From Tolypeutes matacus (lineage: Eukaryota > Chordata > Mammalia > Cingulata > Chlamyphoridae), in NCBI GenBank assembly GCA_026826555.1, contig JAKSZT010053883.1, positions 29,833,559 to 29,897,558 on the forward strand: a stretch of DNA of 64,000 nucleotides, in the 5' to 3' direction. The translations under genes were made by a program, and so were the position numbers. This document shows, piece after piece, positions 32,322 to 44,419 of this stretch. The stretch's first letter is position 1. Each line of letters starts with the position of its first letter. Under the pieces are notes generated by a model. That model did not search any database. It was not told the origin of the DNA and worked only from the letters and a program-made list of their open reading frames with translations.

Positions 32322-34607
32322 GAGGTTGTATCAATACAGTCAATACTGTTGATTTTCTTTTCAAAAAGAAGTCCTAATTTCTTTGACTCCCAAGTTCATT
32401 TTTCCCAAATCTGCCTGACAGGACACAAAATAGGTATGTAGAGAACTGAGCTACCTATTCCAAGTTAGAAGTTCCTAATGGCAAACATTTAAACAATCTT
32501 AAAGAAAAAATTAATCAGAATATAAAAAACACACAAAGTAACATGGCTTTCATAGTTAAAACCTGACATCATTTATCAAAACTAGTCAAAGTGGGCACCT
32601 GGAACTAAAATCCCATAAACACCTCAGAACCGTCAACCACCCCTCCCTTCAGGAATAAAACTTGGCAGAAGCGCAGCCTTTTTTCTGCCTCCCTGGGTAC
32701 CATCCCTAGTTCCCTGATCTCCCACTGGGAGCTGATTAATTTCTGCTAATCTAACCCCTCCCTAACACGTCAGACTCAGGTGGCATTGACCTCAAAAAGG
32801 AGGCGGTTGAGCAGGGGACCCCCACACGTATGGCTTAAGACTCCTTAGCTAGTTCTCTTGGGTGTTGGGGAGTAAGAAACGGCAAGAACCCCAGCCAGTA
32901 CCGCTCCTTGAAGAGTCACTTGAGTAGATTTGGGTTCTCATTTCCCTTTTGAAAGTTAAAGTGAGCCATCAAATAGTGGCTTTGTTGGGAGAAGTTGTGG
33001 GCAGAGGAGGAGAACTGGCAAGGGGCCTGAGGGACCCACAGCTCAGCGAGTCACAAGCCAGCAGTCACCCTCCATTTTCAGCATGGACAGTTTGGAGCTG
33101 GCCAGAGTTGCAGCAGTTCAACAAGCTCTCACACTGAATGAACCAGGGGCACCCTTGGTACACAGAAGTGGGTCAGCTTGGTGAGGGCTGAGGGAGAGGC
33201 CTTGAGCCACTGGAAAACTGCCAGTCCTTGCCTGGGCCGAGCATGCCCACCTTCCGCCCCAGCACTCAGCTGCTTAGCTTTAGGGGCTGAGGGGATGGGA
33301 GGAAGTGCCTATTTCCTGCAGTGGGGCACTGGCTGGGGGAAAACATCCAGAGCCAACTCATTCCAAAGGGCCCTGCTGGCACCCTTTCTCTCAGCCTTAA
33401 GCCTCCTGGGCCCTAACCCTTCTTAGAACAGGAAATTGGAACCAGAGGGTGGAAGAAGAGGGAACCCCCCCCCGCGCCCCCATTAACCTCCTCATACCCA
33501 CACATACCACCATGTGGTTCTTGCTGAGGAAAGGCAGGTGAGAGTCTCCAGCCCCAAGCTTACGTGCACCTTGTTCAGCAGACCAAGCAGGTGGCTTCCT
33601 GCTGGGGGGCTGCTTGGGTCGGGGGCGGTGAGGACACCCCTCACAATTCTGGCTGAGAAAATCAGCTCCCTCCCCCCCACCCCCCACCCCAGCAGGTGAA
33701 GAGGCGGAAGGGAGGAGCACTCAGGTTTGCTGATTGTTGAAACCGCCTCATGCCAGGGTCAGTGCCAAACACCTCACAGTTTGAGCTTTCTGGCCCCTGG
33801 CTGTCCCTAGGGCCTGTGTGATTGCAGAGCCAGCGCCGGCAGAGGCAGCACGAGGTGGAGAGGGGTGTGAGTAGCTGCTGTCCTGCTCAGACCCCAGGCC
33901 CTCCCCCTCGCAACCCTTTCCTGTGGCTGCAGGAAAGGGGGTCGACCCTTTCCAGGCGCCTGCACAGTCTGCCACACGCTATACCCCTGGGCAAGCTGAC
34001 ACCACAGCATCACTGCTGGGTATCAGGCTAGGCAGGGTATACACACTGGCTACTTCCATGGTTTCCCTCCTCTCCCTTTTCCCTGGAGGGAAACAAAAAC
34101 TCATCAAGAAATCCACCACCATATGCCAGAAGTCCCAGGAGAGCCAAAGAGCCCCAGCCAGAGCTGGGAGGGAGGCCATGCCCCAGTCCTTGAGCAGGTG
34201 CCGCCCAGGGACCAGCAGGAAGGACAGGACTTGGGTGGGTGGGGGAGCTCAGCCCCTCCAGCTCCATGCCGGAGGAGCAGCAGCCTTCCCAGTTCTATCC
34301 AGAGCCCACGACTCCCACCAGGGCAGCTGGGCTGAGTGTCCAACCAGGCAGGCCAGGAAAGAGGGCACAATCCCAACACTGCCCAGGCATTTGAGGGAGA
34401 GACTCGGGGAGAGAAACTCGGGCCCGCCTCTTCCAGAAATAATCTCAGCCTGCATGGAGAGAGAAAGCCAGTCAGTGTCCTCTGGCCAAGGCCACAGCTG
34501 CCAGTGTTCAGCCTTTGGTTTTTTCCTTTAAATGGAGGTTCTCTGTAACCGGAAAAGTCTCTCTACCACTAAAGAGAAGGAGGCCAGGGCAGCGGGGCGC
34601 CCACGGG
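32322..34607 (-). other. COL8A2: COL8A2 3' UTR
   Basis: It is inferred as the continuous sequence between the stop codon and the poly(A) signal. It has no young SINE and no conserved frame. C-rich stretches occur near 33467-33480 and 33670-33690. Confidence 0.55.
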
Positions 34608-37354
34608 TTATGTGGGGCAGAGCAAGAATCCTGAAAAGGAGGAGTGGATGTACTCAGTGGAGTAGAGGCCATTGGCCTGGTCCGAGGGCATCTGCACCCA
34701 GACCTGGTCGTTGGGCCTCAGCTGGAGCACAGCCCCCCCAGACGCCTGGTCCAAGTAGCCTTTCTTGTACTCGTCGTAGGTGTAGGTGGCTGGCACATTG
34801 TTCTTGTACAGGGCCACCCACACACTGGTGCCCTTGACATGCACGTGATACGCAAAGTAGTAGACACCACCCACAGGGCAGGTGAAGATGCCAGTGGCTG
34901 GGTTGTAGCCACTGTGGCCATTGTAGAGAGTCCGGTCAAATTTAACAGGCATGCCTGAGGCCGGAAAGGGGGAGGTGAGCACGGCGGTGAAGGCGGGCGT
35001 GGCGTGGGCCGACAGCTCGCCCAGCCCAAACTGCGGCTTGCCCCCCTTGCCCAGCGCAGCGCCCTCCACGCCACCGTTGGGCAGGTGCAGGCCTGCAATT
35101 CCAGTCTCATCGAAGGCCCCAGGGGCGCCAGGGGGGCCAGGAGGTCCCGGAGGCCCTGGGGGGCCCGTAAGCCCCGGGGAGCCGGGAACTCCTGGAGGCC
35201 CCGTGGGCCCAGCCAGGCCAGGCTCCCCCACCTTCCCTTCTCCTGGGGGCCCTGGCAGGCCTGCTTCACCCTTCAGGCCTGGCAGACCTTGGGGCCCGAT
35301 GGGCCCAGCTGGGCCTTGGAGTCCTGGGATCCCTGAGGGGCCTCTCAGGCCAGGCTGCCCAGGGAGCCCCAAGTCGCCCTTCTGCCCAAGAGCTCCTGCC
35401 ACTCCTGGTCCCCCAGGACGACCCGCAAAACCTGGCTCGCCCTTGGGACCAGTTGGTCCAGGGGGTCCGTGGGCCCCAGGAAGCCCCCTCTCTCCTGGGA
35501 TCCCAGGCTTCCCAGCCAGGCCACTGGGTCCCTGGTCACCCCGAATGCCAGGCACTCCTGGGGATCCTCCAGGCCCTGTCTCTCCCTTAGGCCCAGGGGG
35601 CCCACGTCTGCCAGGGAGCCCTGCAGACCCAGGAAGTCCAGGAGGGCCCCCGAGGCCCTGAGGGCCCTGTTCCCCAGGCTCTCCATCCTCGCCTGGCTCA
35701 CCCCTGTCCCCCAGGAGCCCTGGGACCCCAGCGGGGCCCCTGTCCCCCTTGGGGCCTGGAAGTCCTGGCATCCCATAGCCAGTAGGGCCTATTAGGCCAG
35801 GGGTGCCCCGGGCCCCTGGCTCCCCTTTGGCCCCTGCTGGGCCCTGTGGCCCTGGTACCCCTGCTGCCCCTGGCACCCCCACACCACCCACCCCAGGGGG
35901 CCCCCTTGGGCCCACAGCCCCAGGCTCCCCACTGGGGCCTGGTACCCCGGGAGCCCCAGATTCACCCTTGTCTCCAGGGGCCCCAGGAAGCCCATCCAGA
36001 CCTGGTTTGCCCACGCCAGCTGGACCAGGGAGGCCAGGGGGTCCAGGAGCACCCCCCTGTCCTGGGGGCCCAGGCAGCCCTGGCTGACCCACTCCATTAT
36101 CCCCCTTGAGGCCTCGATCACCCGGGGACCCTGGCTCCCCATGGGGACCTGGTTCCCCCCGGAATCCTGGGGGCCCTGGCACCCCCTGGGGCCCTGGTTT
36201 TCCAGGGACAGCAATGCCTGAGGGCCCAGGGAGGCCAGGGGGTCCTGGGGGTCCCCGGAGGCCCTGATCCCCTCGTATCCCTGGCTCCCCCTGAGGCCCC
36301 GGCTGCCCTGGTGGTCCGGCCTTGCCAGGGAGCCCTGGGGGACCAGCCTTGCCCATCCGAGAGAAGCCAGGGGGCCCGGCAGGGCCAGGCTGCCCATGTA
36401 GCCCTGGCTTTCCAGTGCCTGGTTTTCCTGGGAAGCCAGGAGGGCCAGGAGGCCCTCGAGGCCCAGGCTTCCCAGGGGGGCCAGGCTCTCCTTTCAGGTC
36501 CATCGGCAGCAACGGCAGAGGCATTTCTGAGACAGAGAGAGAGAGAGAGAGAGAGAGATGCAAGAGGGTGGGTGTCAGGGGCCTGGGCATCGGGGACAGG
36601 GGACCCAATCCCCGACACCAGTTGGGTACACTGGGAGAGGTCAAGGTGCTATATCTGCTCATGAAGACCAATCCCTGGTTGCCCTCTCTACACACCCCTC
36701 CCCACCCTCATGGAAGATAGAGTTTGGGGGTGTCCCCGTGGCCATCTTGGGGCCCGCAGGGCATCCTCATCCAGGGCTTCTAGCACCAGCCCTACCCAGG
36801 CCAGGCCTTACCCCTGAGCCGGGTGGGTGAGGGGCTCTCATCCCTGCATGGCAGGGGGTAGAACAGCCACCAGGTGGCAGCAGCAGCTCACCTTGGAGCC
36901 AGTGGGAGCAGAGCCCCCCAACTTCCCAAACATCTTCCCACCTTCCTCCGCCCCATCTGAAGACCACCTCTGCCAACTAGCTGCACATCGTTTCCAGGCA
37001 CTCTGGGAGTGGGAGGCCCTGGACCAGCATAAGGCAGAAAAGGGAATGGGAAGATCTTTGGTGGGATAGAGGGTTGTGGTAAGGATTAAGGGGTCTGGCG
37101 GGATCTGATGGGGTCAGGAGCGGTTTGAGGCGCTGTGGGGTGGGGAAGCGCTCACCCAGGTACTGGCCCTTGCCCTCGCGGAAGGGCGGTCCCACAGGTC
37201 CTTTCTGCATGGGCTGCACGTGCTTCACGGGGGTGTAACCCGCTCCCCCACCGGCCCCGCCGCCAGTGGCCGCCCGCAGCCTGCTCCCCAGCACCAGCAG
37301 CAGCAGCAGCAGAGGTGGCGGTGGTGGAGACAGGGGCATCGGAGCCCCCCGCAT
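34608..37354 (-). CDS. COL8A2: Collagen alpha-2(VIII) chain (two coding exons)
   Basis: Exons on the minus strand are 37354-37156 (66 codons plus one base) and 36526-34608, giving 705 aa (human 703 as I recall). It is a short-chain network collagen of Descemet's membrane and vascular basement membranes, forming trimers alone or with COL8A1. The parts are: a proline/leucine-rich signal peptide (about 1-28), an NC2 domain with '[17 protein letters not shown]', a Gly-X-Y triple helix from G79 to about 536 with short imperfections (for example the breaks at 'GTGKPG' and 'GYGMPG'), a linker, and a C-terminal C1q/NC1 trimerisation domain (about 574-705) ending LLCPT. The start is placed by the acceptor at 37372-37371; ATGs further upstream are intronic. 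A second in-frame ATG lies five codons on. A CT microsatellite forms the pyrimidine tract before the large exon. Human missense changes in this helix cause corneal endothelial dystrophy. Confidence 0.97.
36533..36558. repeat. (GA/CT)n microsatellite at the COL8A2 3' splice site
   Basis: About a dozen GA units on the plus strand read as CT on the minus strand. They directly precede the 'gtctcag' acceptor (AG at 36528-36527) and act as its polypyrimidine tract. Confidence 0.9.
36867..36883 (+). promoter_or_regulatory. CTCF-like motif in the COL8A2 coding intron
   Basis: CCACCAGGTGGCAGCAG is an excellent match by eye to the CTCF core. Confidence 0.5.
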
Positions 37355-37370
37355 GGCGTCTGGGCGTGTG

Positions 37371-37376
37371 CTGCAG
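37371..37376 (-). promoter_or_regulatory. COL8A2: 3' splice site of the COL8A2 signal-peptide exon
   Basis: On the minus strand 'ttcctccctgcag' precedes the exon starting at 37370, 16 bases before the ATG. It decides the start, because the two ATGs further upstream would be intronic. Confidence 0.6.
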
Positions 37377-37704
37377 GGAGGAACAGAGGGGCCCATCACA
37401 TGTCAGACCGTGGCTGGACTGGCACCGGGCCCAGGTGCTCACAAAGAGACGATGGGAACGTATATATTATTCCCATGCCATCCCCCACAAGTCTACAGGA
37501 GTTAGCTCCGCACCTTCTCCCAAACCTGCCCCCAGCTCTCCATCCCCCAGGCCATCCCCCAGGCTGGCCTCACCTGGACAACAGCTTCCTCTCTGCCTCC
37601 CCCCACCAGTCACTCTCTGCATCCAGACATGCTTCCCAAAGCACCAATCTGACCTTGGCCACCCCCTGGGAAAAACCCTTTGCTAACACCCGCTACCACC
37701 AGGC

Positions 37705-38260
37705 TAACTCTCTGCCAGGCACTGGCTCGACTCTTTAGCAGTATGAATTCACTTCATCCTCAAAACATTCTAATGAGGTACTATTATTGCCATCCCCACT
37801 TCCCAGGTAATAAAACTAAAGCAAAGGCCACTTGGAAGCAGAAATGGGATCTCACTTAGGTCTCTCTGACTCCACATTAGGTATGTCCTCCCAGGCTCCC
37901 CACTGCCTTCATAATCAAGTCCATGGTGCTTAGCATGGCATTTGAGACCTGTATCATCGAATCTGCCTGTATCTCCAGCCCTATCACCCACGGCTCCCAC
38001 CACCCCTTTCTCTGCACCCCAAGCCCCAGTATCACAGAATTCCTTACAGCTTCCAGACACCAGCCCTCACAGTTCTGGGCCTTTGCTTCCACTTTTTCTC
38101 TTTCTGCAATATTCTTCCCCTTTTTGCCACCTGGCAAACTCCTCTTCATCCTTCAAGGCCCAGGGAAGCTGTCCCCCCTTCCCCTATGAAGCCTTCTGAT
38201 AGTTAACCCCTTACTCCTTTGAGGCCCAGGCCTGTCCCTGTCACAGCATTTAGCTCAGCT
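37705..38260. mobile_element. MIR (minus) followed by L2 LINE (plus) fragment
   Basis: Bases 37705-37835 read as reverse-complement MIR ('ctctgccaggcactggctcg', 'gaggtactattattgccatc'). Bases 37870-38260 read as an L2 3' end ('cctttgcttccactttttct', 'gccacctggcaaactcctct', 'tcatccttcaaggcccaggg'). Confidence 0.75.
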
Positions 38261-38261
38261 C

Positions 38262-38400
38262 TGATAACAAGGCCTGGGTACAGGAAAAGCACAGGCTCTG
38301 GATTCACAGCCAGCCTGAATCCTCCACTCATAAGCTGGGTGAGCTTGGGCAAGAGAGTTCCACTCTGGGACCCTCAGTTTCCTTATCTTTAAATGAGATA
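38262..38400 (+). mobile_element. MIR SINE
   Basis: It shows 'gcacaggctctggattcaca', 'tgggtgagcttgggcaagag' and 'cctcagtttccttatcttta' in MIR order. Confidence 0.8.
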
Positions 38401-39035
38401 ACATTTGCACACAAAAACATGTACACTAGTATTTATAGCAGCATTGCTCAGAATAGACAAAAAGTGGAAACAACCCATGTGTCCATCACCAGATGAATGG
38501 ATTTTTACAAGGTGGTATAGGGGAGCGGGTGTAGCTTGGTGGTTGAGTGCCTGCTTTCCATGTATGAGTGTATGAGGTCCTGGGTTCAATCCTCAGTACC
38601 TCCTAACTAAACAAATAAATTTTTAAAAGGTAGTATAGCCATGGAATATTATTCAGCAAACAAAAAGAAAGAAAGAGAAGAAAGAAGGAAGGAAGAAAAG
38701 AAGAAAGCTAAGACATGCTACAACACAGATGAAACTTGAAAACATTATTAAGTGAAAAAAGCCAGCCACAAAAGGCCACATATGATGTGATTCCATTTGT
38801 ATGAAATGTCCAGAATAGGCAAATCTGTAGAGACACAAAGTAGGTTAGTGGTTGCCAGGGGCTGGGGTAGGGGAGAAAAAGGTTTCTTTTTGGGGTGATG
38901 AAGATGTTCTAAAATTGATTGTGGTGATGGTTGCACAACTCTGTGAATCTATTAAAACCTTTGCATTGTCCACATTGGTCAATCGTATAGTATGCAAATT
39001 TATCTCAACAAAGCTGTAATTTTTTAAAAAGGTAG
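38401..39035 (+). mobile_element. L1 LINE 3' end interrupted by a DAS SINE
   Basis: 'atgtgtccatcaccagatga' and 'ggaatattattcagcaaaca' are hallmarks of the L1 ORF2 end. 'aggttagtggttgccagggg' and 'gggtgatgaagatgttctaa' are typical of old L1 3' UTRs. A DAS monomer interrupts it at 38521-38628. Confidence 0.85.
38521..38628 (+). mobile_element. DAS SINE monomer inside L1
   Basis: The head 'gggtgtagcttggtggttga' is followed by a B-box-like 'gggttcaatcctc'. The near-identical direct repeats ggtggtatag (38511-38520) and ggtagtatag (38629-38638) bound the insertion. Confidence 0.85.
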
Positions 39036-39384
39036 GGAGGATAACAAGAGTACCTGATTTTCTCGGCTGCCATGAGGTTAGCCTGGCTCCCAGTGGGCAC
39101 CCATCAACATTTGAATGAGGGACTGTTTGGCCTTTTTCACATCCAAGGCAAGTCCCACTTCCCCGTGCACTCCTGCTCTGAGCTCCCCTCACCCCACCCA
39201 AGGACTCTGCACCTGTGCCTGGCGGTGGGTGGAGGTGGGGTGGTCCCACACCCCTGGGGTTGCACAGGAGGTACAAAGCCCTCCCTGGGCAGGCTGGGGC
39301 TGCAGCTCACAGCTCCCCCAGGCGCAGCACCAGATGGAGCTTTGCAGGACTGAACCCAGTGCTCCAGGGAAGGTACCAGAAGCT

Positions 39385-40600
39385 GCCAGCCCAGCACCCA
39401 GGTTCAAATCCCAGCTCTGCCAATAACCTGCTCTGTGACCTTCATCAGGTCACAGTCTCGCTGAGCCTCAGCATAACAGCAATACCTGCCACTTACGGGG
39501 CTCCCTGCCTGCCAGGCCCATACTCAGGGCTTCAATCCTCTCGACAAGCCCCTGAGGCGCATGCAATTATTATCCTGCATTTTATAGATGTAGAAATGGA
39601 AGCCCAGACTGAGAATCTTGTCCAGGCCAGATGACTCGGAAGTGTCAGGGCTTCCTCCAAAGCCTGCCCTCAACCCAGGCCACCTGCCTTGTCTGAGACT
39701 GGACCGAGGCCAGAATTCCACGAGGCTGGGCCACGTCAGCCTGAACGCCAAAGGAATATTTTGCCAGGCTCTGTCCTAAGTGTTTTAAGTTTAATCCTCG
39801 TACAATCCTGGGAAGCAGACATTATGTTACTGTCTTAGAGCTCAGGAACCTGGGGTGAGGTCACATGGTCAGAACCCAGACCCAGGCAGTCTGGCCCCTG
39901 AGCCCCCACCCTGCCCCCCATACCGTCCCACCTCTCCTCAGCAGCCTGCACTGGCACCTGAACTGCTGGGGGCCATTGGGGTTAGGGGTGCTCACCCACA
40001 CACAGAGCCGGAAGGTGATGGGGGAGCAGGGGAGCCGCCTGCGCAGGCAGCTGCAAGCAGGAGGAGGGGCGTGAGCAGCTGCTGGTCTAGGTGGGCCAAA
40101 GGCCAAGACCCCGCCACCCGCCACAGGATGACCCAGGACGGTCCCGCCTCTGGGGAAGCCTGAGCGCCTTCCCTCACGGAGGGCGCCTAAGGTAAGGAGG
40201 ACTGTGGGAGAGCACCCCACGTCTAATCAGCACCCCTTCCCCGAGCTAACCACTTTCATCCCTTCTTGGTAATAGAGGGTCTCCAGGGACCCTTATTACC
40301 TCAGGGAGCTCCCCTGACCCACCCATGTGGCTCCCTGAGCTCAGCTCATCCAGCCTGCTCTGTGTGCCGCCCCTTGGACACCGAGCACAGGGTCTGACGC
40401 CAGGGTCCCAGAGTAGGTGCATGACGAGACACGCACCCCCTGGATGAGATAACAGCTCTCACGCTTGCTGAGTGCCAACCACCTGCCAGGCACCCTCGGA
40501 GATGCTTTCCATTCAATACGTGACTTAATTTCCACCACAGCCCTGGGAAAGAGGTGCTACCAGTACTCTGGAGAAGTAATGCCATGCGTACCAGAACGAG
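39385..40600. mobile_element. Cluster of four MIR fragments
   Basis: One plus-strand MIR (39385-39500, 'ggttcaaatcccagctctgc') and three minus-strand fragments (about 39515-39660, 39765-39900 and 40440-40600, each with the degraded 'gaggtactattatt'-type text). The DNA between them shows nothing else I can name. Confidence 0.7.
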
Positions 40601-42695
40601 GGCCCGGGTGGTGGGGTCAGGATTAGAGCAGAGGTCTGTAAGAACCTAAACTCTTAGCCACAGTGACAGATTGCCTTGAGCAGGAGGAGGTGTGGGAGGA
40701 GGGAGGGAGAAAGGCCCGGCGAGGGAAGGGGAGGAGGGAGCACAGAAGCAAGACAGAGTCGCCAACTTGAGAGTCTCCCAGCTCCAAGCTGCCTGTGGGT
40801 TTGAAGAGGGAAGGATTCCTCCAGCTCCCAGTTAGAAGGGGAAGCTGGCACATGCCAGTCCAGGCAGAGGTGGGGGTGTGTGGACATGAGCACATGGCAG
40901 TGCAAAGGAGTGTGCTGAGCCTGGTCGAGGGGCTCCAAAAAGAAGTGACGCCCCTGGAATTGTATGAGGCCCAGTGGGACAGGCTGGCCCTCCCCCAAGC
41001 CCCCTCAGAGCCAAGGGTGCCTGGATGCCTCTGAGCCTCATGCCTGCCTGTCTCCCTTTTCAGTGTCGCCCCCTTTCCTCCCCCCACCCCTCCCAGGCTC
41101 CCTGCGGATCCCTGAGGCCTTCCACCTCTACTGTTTCTCCACCTGGCTAACTCTTAACTTTTGCTTAGACATCCTCCGGGCAGCCTATGGGATGCCTGCC
41201 TTGGGCTCCCTGGTGCCTGAGGATCCCCATAGTAACTCTTATTTCTCCCTGTAGCTCTCCCACACTACCTGCCACACCCACCACCCCATGCCCGGCACAG
41301 CCCCTGGCTGGCACACAGCGATGCTACGTAAGTGTCTGATGAACTGACTCCCTGTCAGATTGAAAGAACATACCAATAGCACGGTCTCTTACTCAGACTT
41401 CGCGCAGGTGCAGGCTGACCACTCAGGGATCCCCTTCCCCAGGCCCAGAAGGGCTCACCTTGGCTGGAATGGAAAGGGATGGGGCATTCGCATGGGCTGA
41501 AACAAAGAACTTTAGCAAAGAATGATCAGGTCTGGGAATAGAGGTGCAAACAGAACCATTCAGTCGTTTGCTCCTTGCTGTCCCCATGGGGAATAGTGGC
41601 CGAGAGCTGCCCCTAAGCTAAGCAAGGGGGTTCATCACCCTCTCTGGTGACCTCCTGGGAAGTGGAGGCAGGAGCCAAGGTAGCTGGGAAGGGGGCAGGG
41701 CTGGCAGGGGCAAGGTGGGACACTTACAGGAGACGCTGATTCAGGGGATTGAGCTGTGGCGGCAGCAGGGTGGACGCAGTGTTTGGACAGCTGCAAGTCC
41801 TTAATGGGGATTTCTCCCCCCTTTTCAACAAATCCCCATAAAACAGCATTTCGTCCAAGTCAGTGTTTCTGTGGTGGACTGGGCCTCCTCCTGGGGAGGT
41901 CGAGGAGGCCAGCAGGGAGTAGGTAGCACCCCAGAGCCTTCAAACCAAAAGGGTGGGGGACCAATAGGCCCCAGCAGGAAGAAGTGGTGTGGACGCAGAC
42001 CCCCTCCCCATGGCCATGGCTGAGGGAAGGGCAAGGGGCACCAGCTAACAGTGGCCCCTTCCCAGCAGCCCCCTCTCAAGGGTCCCAACCCAAGGGTTAG
42101 CATAGGGGGCAACTTAAAGACCTGCCCACTCCCCACCCCATTTCATAGATGAGCAATTAGAGGTCCAGATCAAAAGGGAGGCCTGGGGCCAAAAAGAGGG
42201 GTTCTGAGCCCCCAGCCCCCACCCCCACCAGACCCTGCAGGGGTGTGGCTGGTATGGCCCAGGCAGCCCAGACTTGGGCAAAGAGGCCCCAGCAGCCCCC
42301 CTCCAGAGTGGGGGGGTGGAACACAGCCCAGCACAAGCTCCTGCTGCTCCAAGCCCCCACCCACCCACCCACCCCAGACACGGCGGCGGCGGCTGCAGCT
42401 GAGGGAGCAGTGGGGAGCGCTTGGGCAGCCCCGGGGCCTGGCCAAACCACAGGTATGTTATGAGACGCTTCCTGTTGTGGAGACATTTCTGCGGGATCCG
42501 GCTGCCCTGCTTGCTCACCCAGTGCCTCCTGTCTCCCCAGTCACCCAGCCTTGCTCTCTGCTCTTCCCCAGGTCTCTGGCCCTGACTCCATTCCTCTCTC
42601 TCTCTCTTTCACCTCTACAGGTGAGCAACATTTTTGTGTAGGCTCTCCCTAGGGTGGGCTCAGTCCAGAGAGGCCCTAAAGCCCTCCTAGGTCCA
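40601..42695. other. Intronic DNA with no recognised gene
   Basis: GC-rich sequence. The many short frames on both strands lack similarity or splice support. Confidence 0.45.
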
Positions 42696-42699
42696 GGCA

Positions 42700-42805
42700 G
42701 TCCCATCAGAGCCACTTATCAGCTGTGTGGTCTTGGGCAAGTAACTTAACCTCTCTGAATCCAGTGTCCTCATCTGTAAAAGGATCAGCTGAGATGATCT
42801 GAGCC
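42700..42805 (+). mobile_element. MIR SINE fragment
   Basis: 'tcagctgtgtggtcttgggc', 'aagtaacttaacctctctga' and 'ctcatctgtaaaaggatcag' match the MIR core and downstream section. Confidence 0.85.
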
Positions 42806-43159
42806 ACCAGCCCTCCAGGTAGGCTGCCCAGTCCTGCATCCCTGATGGCCAGGAAGTCCTCCCTTCAGTCTAACTGCAACCCCTCTTGCTGCAGAGTAAC
42901 ATCTTCCTTTAATTGCTTCAAAAACTCAGGTGGGGGAAAAAAAAAAAAAGAAAGAAAACTCAGGTGAGTTGCTGTCAAAGGGTCAGGGAGCACACAGCCT
43001 GCTCAGGACTAGGACCAAGGCCAGGCCTCCCCCAGCTCCAAGATGTGGATCTGAAGGAGCTGCTCTCCTTGTCCACTGAGTATGAGGCCCAACCTCCATT
43101 GCCCAGCTGCTTCAGACTTTTCCAGGGTTCCTGAGCCCCAATGCTCCCCACCTCTCTCC

Positions 43160-44010
43160 CACTCATGGAAATTGGAGAGCCCTCTCCCATCCCCCTTTCC
43201 TGAAGGGGGTCCTGTTTCCCCCATCCACATGTCCATACAGACCTAACTAACCCCTTCCCCAGCACCTACTCCCATCTCCCTCCAAGCCCTTTCAGGCAAC
43301 CTCTTGAAAGAACGACCCCCACTCGCTCCTCACTCCCCACCATTCACCTGTGTAGCTGCTTCTCCCTGGCACTGAACCCCACCCTGTGACCTTGCTCTCC
43401 TTCTTCAGATTCTTCTCCTCTCCCTTCCCCTACCCACCCTGCAGACCCAAGCTTGTCCCAAGGTGCTGGATCAGACTTCACCTCTCCTCTCTGGATGTTT
43501 TTCCCATGGTTTCTAGCTCTCACCAGCTACCATGGCTCCATCACCAAGGATTCCCCCTGACTGTCCCTCAGATACCTCCACTCAGACTGCTCTCATTACC
43601 TTCTTCCTCACTACCTGCTTTTCCCCCACCCCCCAGATGCCCAGCTCCCCCAGATGACCAGGTCAGAAATCTAGACTTCCTTCCTTACAGGGCAGGAAGG
43701 AATCTAAACCACACAGTGCCTTGGTGCAATTAGAAAATGTAGTCCCTCCTTTCAGGAGACTCAGCCCCTACTCACTGCCTTTCCTGGGTGTCCTTGTGCA
43801 GTAACCAACCTGCACAACTGTATATGGCAGCCCGATTTCCTTTCTTCTCAAACCCCTAATCCAATCCTGTGAAATTTGTCTCCTCTATATTTCTCACATT
43901 TGCTCCATCTCCTTCTCCACAACCTCTGCTTAATACAGATCTTGCTCTCTCCCAACACAGAGCCCAGTGCCTGTCACATCCCAGCCACTCAGTAAAGATT
44001 TGTTAAATAA
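43160..44010 (+). mobile_element. Probable L2-type LINE fragments
   Basis: Pyrimidine-rich L2-like wording ends with 'cccagccactcagtaaagat' and 'ttgttaaataaattaaatga', resembling an L2/CR1 3' tail. The boundaries are unclear. Confidence 0.4.
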
Positions 44011-44107
44011 ATTAAATGACCAAATCTTCCTCTGGGATATCAAAACAGTCTCTGAACACGTCTCTCCCTAATCCCCAGCTTCTCTGTTTCCCTCAGTGCT
44101 TCCTATA

Positions 44108-44312
44108 TATACTCCAACCATGCTTCTTAAACTTTTGCCTGCATCAGAATCATCTGGAGGGCTTTTTAAAACACAGGTTCCTGGGCTCCACCTCCAAAGT
44201 TGCTGATTCAGTAGGGGTGAGATAGGGCCCAACATCTGCATTTCTAACAAACTCCCAAGTGACACTGATGCTGCCCACCCATGGCTCACACTGGGCACCA
44301 CTGCTCTATATG
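44108..44312 (+). mobile_element. MER5A-type hAT DNA transposon remnant
   Basis: 'ttaaacttttgcctgcatca', 'gaatcatctggagggctttt', 'ctgattcagtaggggtgaga' and 'tgcatttctaacaaactccc' match the MER5A order. Confidence 0.85.
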
Positions 44313-44419
44313 ATTGATTTCTGTAAAGCCCACTTCTGCCCTTGGCCCTCCCTTGCTCTGGATTCTCCAGTAGCTCCCTAGTACTGACAGGATAAATTCC
44401 AAAGTTATTCATTCTAGAT

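Noticed and set aside
34951..35661. 236-codon plus-strand frame rich in Gly and Pro
   Set aside because: It is the antisense shadow of the COL8A2 Gly-X-Y repeat, which also reads as a Gly/Pro-rich frame on the other strand.
35792..36397. 201-codon minus-strand frame within COL8A2
   Set aside because: It is an alternative frame of the collagen exon, and its repetitive residues follow from the collagen codon repeat.
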